Source of the DNA: Flavisolibacter tropicus
Lineage (GTDB): Bacteria > Bacteroidota > Bacteroidia > Chitinophagales > Chitinophagaceae
NCBI RefSeq assembly: GCF_001644645.1
Contig: NZ_CP011390.1
Span: 4,336,001-4,400,000, forward strand
Direction of reading: 5' to 3'
Length of the DNA stretch: 64,000 nucleotides
Made by a program: the position numbers and the translations under genes. Below, in pieces: positions 16,648 to 24,800 of the stretch (its first letter is position 1; each line of letters opens with the position of its first letter). The notes under the pieces were generated by a model. The model was given only the letters and a program-made list of their open reading frames with translations. It was not told where the DNA came from and searched no databases.

Positions 16648-17097
16648 ATGAAATCAGCAGCTATACTGGTGTGCGCATTAATTCTTGCCACCCATACTAT
16701 TTCGGCCCAAGCCCTGCCAAAAAAGCCAACACGAGAGGAGTTGGGATCTTATAACCAGGCTAATTTATTAAAAGTGGATATTGGGGTTACTAAAACCAAA
16801 GCGTTGGAAGCAATGGGGGGAATTCAAAAAATAAAAACATATATCAATACCAGTATGGTCACCAAGAAAGAAGGTGTCATAATAAACAATCCTTATAGTA
16901 GGGAATTTAAAACTGATTCAGCTGGTAATACAATGGAAGTTGTATGGTATTACACCAATACCAAAAAGGCTGAAGGCGACATTACTAAGGAACAACTAAC
17001 TCCAATTGTTCTTGAAAAAAATGCTGTGGTTGGCATGGGTTGGGATTTTTATGAAGAGTATGCAAAACGCAAAGGAATAACCATTGAGCCAAGGTGA
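16648..17097 (+). CDS. Secreted protein, BamE/DUF3192-like fold (tentative)
   Basis: 149 residues with a signal peptide (ILVCALILATHTISAQA, cleavage near residue 21). The mature part has the order seen in small BamE/OmlA-like periplasmic proteins: an initial helix GVTKTKALEAMG, a strand NPYSREFKTDSAGNTMEVVWYYT, and a final strand PIVLEKNAVVGMGWDFYEE. No lipobox Cys is present. BamE-like folds mediate protein-protein contacts in the envelope. The assignment rests on pattern only. It is the last ordinary gene before the accessory island. Confidence 0.6.
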   Translation: MKSAAILVCALILATHTISAQALPKKPTREELGSYNQANLLKVDIGVTKTKALEAMGGIQKIKTYINTSMVTKKEGVIINNPYSREFKTDSAGNTMEVVWYYTNTKKAEGDITKEQLTPIVLEKNAVVGMGWDFYEEYAKRKGITIEPR

Positions 17098-17102
17098 ATA
17101 GT

Positions 17103-17264
17103 ATGATATTTGGCTGTTGGTCAAAGGCCACACAGCGGCTCTTGCCAGTGGTTGCACTGCTACTGTCGTTGGTGAAAAACACGTCGCCAATTGTCGATTT
17201 CAAACACAAGCTGGGCTCCTCGCACTACAGGGGCCAGGCGGTGAAGACCCCGCTTAGCCCCTAG
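17103..17264 (+). CDS. Possible gene remnant or small ORF, 53 aa
   Basis: An open frame from ATG 17103 to TAG 17264, starting 5 bp after the preceding stop. It is noticeably more GC-rich than its neighbours, encodes a hydrophobic segment (RLLPVVALLLSLV) and a basic tail (HYRGQAVKTPLSP). The opposite strand is also open for much of the stretch. It may be a leftover of transferred DNA; I do not recognise it. Confidence 0.2.
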   Translation: MIFGCWSKATQRLLPVVALLLSLVKNTSPIVDFKHKLGSSHYRGQAVKTPLSP

Positions 17265-17280
17265 GTTCGTATATATTAAA

Positions 17281-17697
17281 TTAAATACTTACTGGACCGT
17301 CCCAAGTAAAGAATTCGATAGCTTCCTCAGCCTTCTTTTCAATTAGGGTTTTCACAATATCGCTACTCCATGAAAATCCAGATATATTGCTATGGTAAAA
17401 CACGCACTTATTAGTAAAGATTTCTTCCAATAACTTCGATAGGTCGCTAAGCACTTCAACCGTGTCATCTTCATAGGGTGTAAAATGTGTATGACATCCT
17501 GAAATCGATGCTGGATCTTCCAGCCCAATCGTAATTTCCTCGTTAGAAGTATCGATCCAAACGGAGAATTCTTTAGCAGGATTCTTCAATGAACAATCAA
17601 AAGATCCGTCTGCTTTATACTTGATGCTATCCAAGAATTGCGGGTAACGCTCACTTAAATAATTCTTTACGATATCCGAAAATACTTCCTGTTCCAT
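17281..17697 (-). CDS. Hypothetical acidic protein, 138 aa
   Basis: No family is recognised. It is a small, acidic, soluble protein with alternating helices and strands, including SFDCSLKNPAKEFSVWIDTS and EEITIGLEDPASISGCHTHF, and no signal peptide. Size, acidity and its place in a patch of orphan small genes next to an IS resemble immunity proteins of polymorphic toxin systems, but no toxin gene is present, so this is speculation. It starts at ATG 17697. Confidence 0.55.
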   Translation of the reverse strand: MEQEVFSDIVKNYLSERYPQFLDSIKYKADGSFDCSLKNPAKEFSVWIDTSNEEITIGLEDPASISGCHTHFTPYEDDTVEVLSDLSKLLEEIFTNKCVFYHSNISGFSWSSDIVKTLIEKKAEEAIEFFTWDGPVSI

Positions 17698-17827
17698 ATT
17701 CTAAGTGACAATAGCCTACGTTTTAAGACATTAAGAAGAGTGCATATTCATTGTTGCCTCACTTTGGCCCTCAATTCATTAATTGTTTATACTACCAAGA
17801 GCAATATCAGCCATTAGTATAGCCGTG

Positions 17828-17847
17828 TTCAACTCATAAATGCAAAG
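17828..17847. repeat. Left terminal inverted repeat of the IS30-family element
   Basis: 20 of 20 bases match the complement of 18945-18964. The next few bases (GTTG against TTGA) still resemble each other with a one-base shift. Confidence 0.88.
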
Positions 17848-17904
17848 GTTGTTTTAAAGGTAAAGGGATTGTGCCTCCGGCGGAGTTATTCAAAAGGGTT
17901 AGGA

Positions 17905-18864
17905 TTAAAGGTGTAGTTGATTAGGTGTTTGATAGCCAAACATTCTCAAAGGGCGGTTGTTGATCAAATCCTCTACTTTTTTGACTGCCGCCTGACTGAC
18001 TAACGAAAAGTCGGTCTGCTTGGGAAAGAACATGCGGATCAAACCGATACGATTTTCCACCGATCCTTTTTCCTGCGAGGAGTAAGGATGGGTAAAAAAG
18101 GTGGGAACCTTTAGCTTGTAGTGTAGGGCAAAGCTCTGGTCGTTATCAAAGGTAATCGTCTTTGCCCCGCAGCTTTGTACAATCCGCTTTATTTTACCAA
18201 TCACATAAACACTGTCCTTGTTTTTCAGGTGCCGGATCCAGGTCTTACGGGTTTTGCGGTCCAGCACCACCAACAACCCGGGTTTTCTGTTTTTTCCCAG
18301 CATGATATCGCATTCCAAATGGCCCTTTTGGCTTCTTTGTGCAGCCCTTTTAGGCCGCAGCTCGATCCACCTTCTGTCAATGATATTGCCCCGCATCTTT
18401 CTTTTATTGCCTCGTTTTCGCTTTCTTGCTGCATGCCGCAGGTACCGGTACAACTGCTGGTAACACTGGTCTTTACGGCTTTTGGAAAACTTCATCTGCC
18501 AGATCCACTGGTAAATCCATTCTGCTGAGACAAAGCCGCAAAAGTGTTTTTTGCCTTCCACCGCAATGAGTTCCGGAGAGAGTCTTTTGGTTTTCAGTTG
18601 AGCGAAAACAAACGCCTTCATCGAGGCCGAAAAAAGCTCGTGCTTTTTCTTTTGCCGGTGTCGCAGGCGGCACCGCCTTTCCGCCACCTGGCCTAGATAT
18701 TTGGCCTTGCCTACCCGGTTTCTTTTCACTTCCCTACAGATGGTGGACACCGAACGGTTCAACACCAGGGCAATGGCGCTGAAAGACAATCCCTGTTGTA
18801 AAAGAACTTCAATTTGGGTGCGTTCATCTTGTCCCAGTTGGTTAAATGATCTAACTTTATCCAT
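17905..18864 (-). CDS. IS30 family transposase
   Basis: 319 residues, intact. The N-terminal helix-turn-helix of IS30 proteins is visible (FNQLGQDERTQIEVLLQQG, then SFSAIALVLNRSVSTICREV). It is followed by a basic region (residues 60-75 and 144-158) and the DDE catalytic core: Asp186 in HLECDIMLG, Asp240 in ITFDND, Glu270 in SVENRIGLIR followed by PKQTDF. Enzymes of this family cut and join the element's ends through a circular intermediate. The element is probably active or recently so, since neither gene nor ends are degraded. Confidence 0.95.
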   Translation of the reverse strand: MDKVRSFNQLGQDERTQIEVLLQQGLSFSAIALVLNRSVSTICREVKRNRVGKAKYLGQVAERRCRLRHRQKKKHELFSASMKAFVFAQLKTKRLSPELIAVEGKKHFCGFVSAEWIYQWIWQMKFSKSRKDQCYQQLYRYLRHAARKRKRGNKRKMRGNIIDRRWIELRPKRAAQRSQKGHLECDIMLGKNRKPGLLVVLDRKTRKTWIRHLKNKDSVYVIGKIKRIVQSCGAKTITFDNDQSFALHYKLKVPTFFTHPYSSQEKGSVENRIGLIRMFFPKQTDFSLVSQAAVKKVEDLINNRPLRMFGYQTPNQLHL

Positions 18865-18870
18865 ACTAAG

Positions 18871-18928
18871 TTACTTACTAAGTAAAAGGGAGACATCTTC
18901 ACCGCAAATGATTGGATGTTTCCCTTTT
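18871..18928. promoter_or_regulatory. Stacked inverted repeats upstream of the transposase start
   Basis: TTACTTA-C-TAAGTAA (18871-18885) is a perfect 7-bp palindrome only 6 bp before the ATG. Next to it AAAAGGGAGACATC (18884-18897) pairs with 18915-18928 at 13 of 14 positions. The larger hairpin could block transcription entering from outside, as in several IS elements, and the smaller could mask initiation or bind a repressor. Confidence 0.5.
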
Positions 18929-18944
18929 GAATTTAATAAATCAA

Positions 18945-18964
18945 CTTTGCATTTATGAGTTGAA
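18945..18964. repeat. Right terminal inverted repeat of the IS30-family element
   Basis: Perfect complement of 17828-17847. It lies on the promoter side of the transposase gene. Confidence 0.88.
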
Positions 18965-18965
18965 T

Positions 18966-19217
18966 CTAGGATAGTTCAACATAGCCGTTGAAGTTTTCAA
19001 TAATTTCAGCCTGTGCTTCTTTGCGCCATTGAAGTCGATAAACTTCTTCTTTGCCATTGTTTGTGACATGTAGCGTTAGCCCATCATCATAAGGCAGAAA
19101 GCTAGTACCTCTATAAGTCCAAATTTCTCCAACTCCATGAACAATGCCGTCATAGTCAACAAATGGTTTTGTAACTAAATATTCTTGTCCAGGTATAAGT
19201 TTAAGGCTATTGTCCAT
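18966..19217 (-). CDS. DUF3601-like small protein
   Basis: 83 residues matching the compact pattern I associate with DUF3601: LIPGQEYLVTKPFVDYDGIVH, VGEIWTYRGTSFLPYDDGLTL, and a final YRLQWRKEAQAEIIENFNGYVE. It is cytoplasmic and single-domain. The family often appears singly among orphan immunity-like genes, but its function is undefined. The stop codon (18966-18968) is one base from the IS end, so the IS has replaced whatever lay downstream while leaving this gene whole. Confidence 0.7.
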   Translation of the reverse strand: MDNSLKLIPGQEYLVTKPFVDYDGIVHGVGEIWTYRGTSFLPYDDGLTLHVTNNGKEEVYRLQWRKEAQAEIIENFNGYVELS

Positions 19218-19409
19218 AGTTTACCTATAACAGAGAGGAGCTTACCAAAGTGACAAAAGTCTGTAATCTTGCGGCTTAGCTACCGGTCCGTAGTTAATTG
19301 TTGTAGATAAAAGCAAGGTAGTAATTGAATGCCATTTTGGAAAGCTCGTGCTAGTAACAATTAAGCAGCATTTCCAATTAACATTCACTCCAATTATACA
19401 GATGATTAA

Positions 19410-19721
19410 CTAGCGAAAGCTTACCGTGTCTACGTACCGCCTCGAAGGATTCCCATTACTTATCGTTGGCTGCTGGAAAAAGAAAAACAATACAGGAGTG
19501 AGAAGCGCAATAAGTATAATAATGCGCATTGGTATTCTAATGTTCTTATTATCAACCTTGTTAACCACTATATAACTTACGCAGAATAGAGAGATAGCTA
19601 TAACTATTATAGCGCCAACTATGAAAGGATTCATACCGGAGATGAAGTTATTGTGCGCTTGAAAAAGCAAATAGCTTGATACCAGGGAAAGCAAAAGTGA
19701 AATTGATAATCTTATAGTCAT
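19410..19721 (-). CDS. Small multi-pass membrane protein, 103 aa
   Basis: Three hydrophobic helices are visible (about 4-21, 32-52 and 67-83), followed by a short polar tail (TISNGNPSRRYVDTVSFR). No family is recognised. It is co-directional with the DUF3601-like gene but 190 bp upstream, so probably separate. Lying in the island around the IS, it may be accessory. Confidence 0.5.
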   Translation of the reverse strand: MTIRLSISLLLSLVSSYLLFQAHNNFISGMNPFIVGAIIVIAISLFCVSYIVVNKVDNKNIRIPMRIIILIALLTPVLFFFFQQPTISNGNPSRRYVDTVSFR

Positions 19722-19896
19722 ATAATTAAATAGCTACTAACGCTCAAATATACACACCCGCTTACTCCATCTCATATTGACAATCACTCAAGCTGGAACA
19801 AGCTCCGTGCAACAGGTTGCAGTCTAAGCAGGTCACAGCCTAACCTTGTCGCATAGTTAGACAACTCTTGTCCTTTTAGAAGCATATTAGTTTCAG

Positions 19897-19985
19897 TCAC
19901 ATACTTCTCCTTTTCTCCTTTCCTCTGTGCGAAACCCTTTCTCTCTGCGCTCCCAGTGTCTCTGCGTGAAACCATTCAGCGCGAA
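19897..19985. repeat. CTTTGCG/CTCTGCG-type intergenic repeat, copy 1
   Basis: Contains CTCTGTGCGAAACC, CTCTCTGCGCTCCC and GTCTCTGCGTGAAACC in order. The same order (CTCTGTGCGAAATCC, CAGCGCCCCGGTGCTCCCC, GCGTGAAACC, then AATCAGC) occurs at 49796-49905. It ends 11 bp before the hydrolase stop codon. Confidence 0.6.
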
Positions 19986-19995
19986 GCGCTCCTCT

Positions 19996-20664
19996 TTAAG
20001 GGACAGGGGAGAGCGATGATTCCTGCAATACCCGTTCCAGTGCTTTTGAGATAACCCCCGCATGTGTCCACACCATAAAGTGACTCCCCTTGTCAATCAC
20101 TACATCAGGATGTGTGTATTGAAGCGGCAATATCTTATCCCTGTTACCATGAATATGAAATAACTGTGGTGGACGCTTGTTGTCATTCCACGTTAAGATC
20201 GCACCAATGGCCCAACGTATGAAGTCAGGGTCGGCATCTGCAATGATCTGGCTGAGAGCCTTGCGTTCGGTCTTGTTCTTAGCGCCAAACAGCCAGTTAG
20301 CCATTTCTGTAGGGCGATTCAGTAAAGTCTTCGGTAGCAGTTTGTATAATCGCAAGGAGCCCGCTAACCTAAAATACCAAGGTAACTCTCTGGCACAACC
20401 GATACTGGAAAGTAAGATCGTTTTAGTTGGCTTTACAAAAGCCGTCATAGCGGTTGCCATCATGCCGCCCATAGAAAGACCTATCAGTGCAAAGGGCTGC
20501 GAGGTGTCAATAAACTGCGTTAAGCGCTGTGCATATTGGTTAAGGGTTTCACTACGATGCGGCTTGATCCAATCAATATGATGAATATGAAATTGTTGTG
20601 GTAGTATAATGCGTTGAAAAGCCCGGCGGTCAGCTCCTAAACCACTGATAAAGTAGACATTCAT
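19996..20664 (-). CDS. Alpha/beta hydrolase
   Basis: 222 residues from ATG 20664; the open frame upstream (to 20820) overlaps the next gene and is not used. The alpha/beta-hydrolase triad is visible: nucleophile elbow GLSMGG (about residue 67), acid in HGNRDKILP, and His in GSHFMVWTHAG. An oxyanion-side motif FISGLGADRR is near the start. Its first 4 nt overlap the end of the preceding small membrane protein gene (ATGA), so translation is coupled. Substrate unknown; a lipid or ester is plausible. Confidence 0.85.
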   Translation of the reverse strand: MNVYFISGLGADRRAFQRIILPQQFHIHHIDWIKPHRSETLNQYAQRLTQFIDTSQPFALIGLSMGGMMATAMTAFVKPTKTILLSSIGCARELPWYFRLAGSLRLYKLLPKTLLNRPTEMANWLFGAKNKTERKALSQIIADADPDFIRWAIGAILTWNDNKRPPQLFHIHGNRDKILPLQYTHPDVVIDKGSHFMVWTHAGVISKALERVLQESSLSPVP

Positions 20665-20894
20665 TTTGGGGCTTTTATAAATCCAATGAGTGAAACAATG
20701 GTCCAGGTGCCTTCCAATGCTACAAATGGCCAGTAAGAAATCAGGAACGATCCAAGGCAAGTAAGCGTAGAGCCAAAGGCATTTAGAAAAAAGAAAAGCC
20801 GGCCATGCGCCGACATCCACCGGAAGGTGCTGCAGAAATAGGCTATTAATATCATGGTTACGCCTATGGTACTTACAAGATCACTTGTCGACAT
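20661..20894 (-). CDS. CBU_0592-like small membrane protein
   Basis: 77 residues, three hydrophobic helices. It has the pattern of the CBU_0592 family: an initial GVTMILIAYF helix, the LNAFGSTLTCLGSF segment, and the closing WPFVALEGTWTIVSLIGF. Members are small inner-membrane proteins without known function. It is first in a two-gene unit with the hydrolase, with a 4-nt overlap. Confidence 0.75.
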   Translation of the reverse strand: MSTSDLVSTIGVTMILIAYFCSTFRWMSAHGRLFFFLNAFGSTLTCLGSFLISYWPFVALEGTWTIVSLIGFIKAPK

Positions 20895-20969
20895 GTCAAA
20901 ATAGTTTGGAGCTTAAGGTTGTCAAAATATATAAACACTGATTGTACCAAAGCAACGTTAAACAACCTT

Positions 20970-21551
20970 CTAGTGTGCTATCGCTTTCTTCACCTCCTCG
21001 CTCAATGGCGATACACCCGATTCAAAGAAATGCGTCAGTACCCCTTTTTCATTGATCAGGTATTTGCAAAAGTTCCAGGTGGGTGCCTGATCATTCCAGC
21101 CATTCTGCTCTTTCTGGCTGAGCCACCGGAAAACAGCATTTTGCCCCGGCTCTTTTTTTACCGTGCTTTTTAGGGTAACGGGAAAGGATACTCCAAAATT
21201 ATCTTTACAAAACTGTATGATCTGGGTATTGTTGCCTTTTTCCTGTTGGCCAAAGTCGTTAGAGGGGAAGGCCAGGATATGCAGGTGGTGTGCTTGTTCT
21301 TCATAGAGCTCCTGAAGCTCTGCATACTGGGCGGTATAGCCACAGTCGCTGGCCGTATTTACAATCAACACTTTTTTTCCTTTTAATACATTAAAGTCAA
21401 TAAGGCTGTTGTTTTGCAAAGGTGCTTTTAAGGAGTAAAAAGAAAAGGTGGGTACTGTATCCAGGTGGTTGGAAGTCCTCTTCGCCTTTCCTTTTGTCAA
21501 CCTCATGATCAGTGGGTAAAGACGTGATAATATGCGTTGCCGTAGAGTCAT
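20970..21551 (-). CDS. Glutathione peroxidase family protein
   Basis: 193 residues from ATG 21551. GPx motifs: NTASDCGYTAQY with peroxidatic Cys70 where some members have selenocysteine; FPSNDFGQQE with the catalytic Gln; and WNFCKYLI with the catalytic Trp. A basic N-terminal extension of about 35 residues, LRQRILSRLYPLIMRL, may be a membrane-associating helix. Most bacterial Cys-GPx proteins use thioredoxin rather than glutathione. It is monocistronic. Confidence 0.9.
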   Translation of the reverse strand: MTLRQRILSRLYPLIMRLTKGKAKRTSNHLDTVPTFSFYSLKAPLQNNSLIDFNVLKGKKVLIVNTASDCGYTAQYAELQELYEEQAHHLHILAFPSNDFGQQEKGNNTQIIQFCKDNFGVSFPVTLKSTVKKEPGQNAVFRWLSQKEQNGWNDQAPTWNFCKYLINEKGVLTHFFESGVSPLSEEVKKAIAH

Positions 21552-21614
21552 ATAGCCAAAACGTTTATATAGCAAATACTATACATGTTTTTCTTTATAA
21601 ATATGTGCAAATAG

Positions 21615-21632
21615 CTACGTATATGTACGTAG
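21615..21632. promoter_or_regulatory. Perfect palindrome CTACGTA-TATG-TACGTAG
   Basis: A 7-bp perfect dyad with a 4-nt spacer, 63 bp upstream of the GPx start. Size and position would suit an operator or a short hairpin in the 5' leader, but no regulator is known. Confidence 0.3.
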
Positions 21633-21841
21633 CCTCCTTCCCTATAAAATGCTTAAAGCGATTTTATCGGTTATTGCAAGATACCATTTTTGAACGGCTG
21701 CATGGTATAATTGAAAAGAGTATCGTATACGTTCATGATGCAACTCAAGTTGATGCTCTTTAAGGCAACTGTTCTGACAGTTTGTTAATGATCGTTGCTT
21801 TAGAATGTTGACGTGTTTGACCCAATAAACCTAAATCCACT

Positions 21842-24800
21842 ATGAAGATGAAAACCAGGTCCCATATCCTGTGGGGAAAACCGATCTTCCTGCTCTTTTT
21901 TCTATTGTTGTTGGCTGCTCAGGGTTTTGCACAAACTTGTTCTGGCTTGAGTTTTTCCTGCACTACTACAGAGTCGTTGTGTGTATCTACGGGTTCTATT
22001 ACAGTAACGGTTACGGGTGGAGTAGGACCGTTTAACTTCCAAGTCATTGGCCCTACTTCTACGCCGTATACATCCAGCAATGTTATCACTGGTTTACGTC
22101 CCGGCTCGTACAAGGTTATTGTTCAAGACGTTGGTAGCAGTGGTTGTACGTTAGAGCAAGATGGTGTTGTTGTTAGCGGAACGTACACCGCACAAAGCTT
22201 TTTCCTGACAAAAACCAATCCGGGTTGCTCCAATGCCGATGGTGTGATACGTATTGGTTCCGCTACTGGCGGGCGACCATCTTTTACTTACACCATCATG
22301 GCGGGTTCTGCTTCTGGGGTGGGTTCTAATAACACTACAGGTACTTTCTCCAATTTAATACCTGGCGATTATTACATACAGTCGGAAGACGCCTGTCATA
22401 ACCTGGTAACACGCTCCATTGCAATCCCCGATTTTAGTTGGTCCATAAATAGTGTTTCCATCAACCGATCGGTATGCGATAGCGCCGATGCGGTGGTAGG
22501 CCTGCTTGACAACAAAGGAAACACTAATGCCTCCGGTTCCATCTTTGCCGGCTATATGTATGGTGTTGTAAATGCAGTGGGCGATACTACCTGGTCATCT
22601 ACACGCTCTTTTCGCTTTCGTGCTGGTAAAAAGCTATCTGGTCAAATAGTAGTGAAGGATCCTTGTGGCGTTGTAAAAACACAAACCTGGACAGTACCTG
22701 CCTTGCAAATACCATCATTGGGAGCTACTGTAGCTACCAGCAATTACCGCTGCGATAGCTCATTTACGGCTGCCATTACCACTCCGCTGGGACTCATCAC
22801 TCCCAATTACTGTATCTACAACAGTAGCAGTGTATTGATAGGCTGTAATACCACGGGCACATTTACTAACCTGGCTTATGGATCGTATTGCATTAAAATG
22901 ACCGATGGCTGTTATGATACTACTATTAGCCGTTGTTTTACAAGTACGCCACCCAAACCTTCGGTGGCTGCTACTGTGCAGGAATCCAATCAAACCTGTA
23001 CTACGTTTACGGCTACAGTTACAGGAAGGGTGAATATATCTGGGGCCACTTACTGCCTGGTAAAAGACGATGGCTCTAATGGTATAGTGGAATGTAATGC
23101 TACAGGTGTCTTTACCAATGTGCCCTATGGTCCTTATTGCATCAACATCAAGAATGATCCTTATTGTTACGATACCACTATTAAACGTTGTTTTATAGCT
23201 ACCCGACCATTACCTGTTATCAATGCGGTGCGCATGACCAGCCTGGCCTGTAATACGTTGATTGTAGACACGCTTCAGGGCCACTCCAGTACATCTGCTA
23301 CCCAGTTCTGTTTATACAAAGAGGATGGTACCCTTTGGGCGTGTAACAGTACGGGTGTGTTTGATAATATACCACATGGCAACTACTGCATCCGTTCGCT
23401 ATCTGAATGTGGCGATTTATCGGCGCCGTATTGCTTTAATACACAAAACAACACACCTACGGTGGGTAATGATGTGATACGAACAGACCGTACTTGTAAA
23501 ACCTTTACGGCCTATATCAGTGATACAAGCCGGCTGGTGAACCCCGTTTATGAGATCTACAACGATCTTAATGTTTTGATTGCTACCAACAATACAGGCA
23601 TATTTCATAATCTGCGCTATGGCACCTATTGTATGAAGATCAAGAATGATCCCACTTGTATTGATATGACCTTTACCCGTTGCTTTACCGAAACAAAACC
23701 ACCGGCCACAATTAGTGCCACACTGACACAGTCCAACACTACCTGTACAGCTTTTACGGCGAATATTACGGGTACCGGACTTACAACGCCAAGGTACTAT
23801 TTACTGAATGCCAGTAATGATACCATAGCAAGGAATACAACCGGTGTGTTTCCTAATCTACCTTATGGCTCGTATTGCGGCGTAATTATAGATGGGTGTG
23901 AAGATACCTTGCGGGTGTGCCAAACCTTTGAGCCCCTGCGTGGTATTACGCTGAGCAGTTGGATCTCCTGTAACGCCGGCAATTCAACGGTGGCAGCGCA
24001 AATGACCAGCAAGAACAATCCATATAACTTTTACTTCTATCACCCCGATGGTCGGTTGCTCCATTCCGTTATAGGCACCTGGAGTAACTGGCAAAGTGTT
24101 GATCTGCCGGGCTTGCCTGCCGGCGCTCAATATAAAATAGTAGGAGTGGACAACTGCGGCCGCCGCGACTCTGCCTATGTTACACCGCAGGCTAGTTCAC
24201 TCACAAAGAGCCTTTCTATACGACAGCGCTGCCCTAGTGGCACCTGGGCATCTGGCTCCGGAGATCTAACGGTAACTTCCTACTCGGCTACGTTTGGCAC
24301 TGTTACGCCTCGCCTCATCAAAAAAGATGCGGTTGCTATTAGCCAAAGCTATACCACGCGCAGCGGTAATATATACATGTTCCAGGACCTTGGTCCTGCC
24401 ACCTATGTCATTGAATATACGGTAAACCAGTGCGGCACCAAACAGTACGATACGGTCGTTGTTAACCCTTATGTAGCACCCTCTCAGCAAAACTCAGCCA
24501 TCTACCAGTGTGACAACAATAGCTTTAGTGTAAACTCTATTGTTGTCAATGGTGCCGGACCGTTCACCTATGAAATTATCGGAAGCACACCGGCCAGTCC
24601 AAGTATTGTTACTGGCCCACAGGCCAGTCCATTCTTCAACATCAACAATGGCGTAGCCTACAGTCTTATCAACCTGCGTGCTACAGATGCTTGTGGCAAT
24701 TCCGCTCTCGACGATGCCCATGTATTGCCATTGGGTAACCTGGTAATTACCAGAACCAGTAATTGTTTGTACCGTACCATTACCTTATCGGTCGATGCCA

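Larger units (their letters stand above)
17828..18964 (-). mobile_element. Complete IS30-family insertion sequence, 1137 bp
   Basis: Terminal inverted repeats are identical over 20 bp: TTCAACTCATAAATGCAAAG at 17828-17847 and its complement at 18945-18964. A single intact transposase gene is between them, transcribed leftward. I could not identify a target-site duplication: flanking trinucleotides are GTG on the left and TCT on the right. The right end stops one base past the stop codon of the DUF3601-like gene, so no gene is interrupted. Length and structure fit the IS4351/IS30 type common in Bacteroidota. Confidence 0.88.

Noticed and set aside
17822..18970. IS30 target-site duplication or interruption of a gene
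   Set aside because: Flanking trinucleotides do not match, and the right end lies just after an intact stop codon, so no disrupted gene could be shown.
19784..20096. Minus-strand frames in the CTCTGCG-type repeat
   Set aside because: They consist of repeat sequence and overlap the hydrolase C-terminus; a translated repeat is not evidence of a gene.
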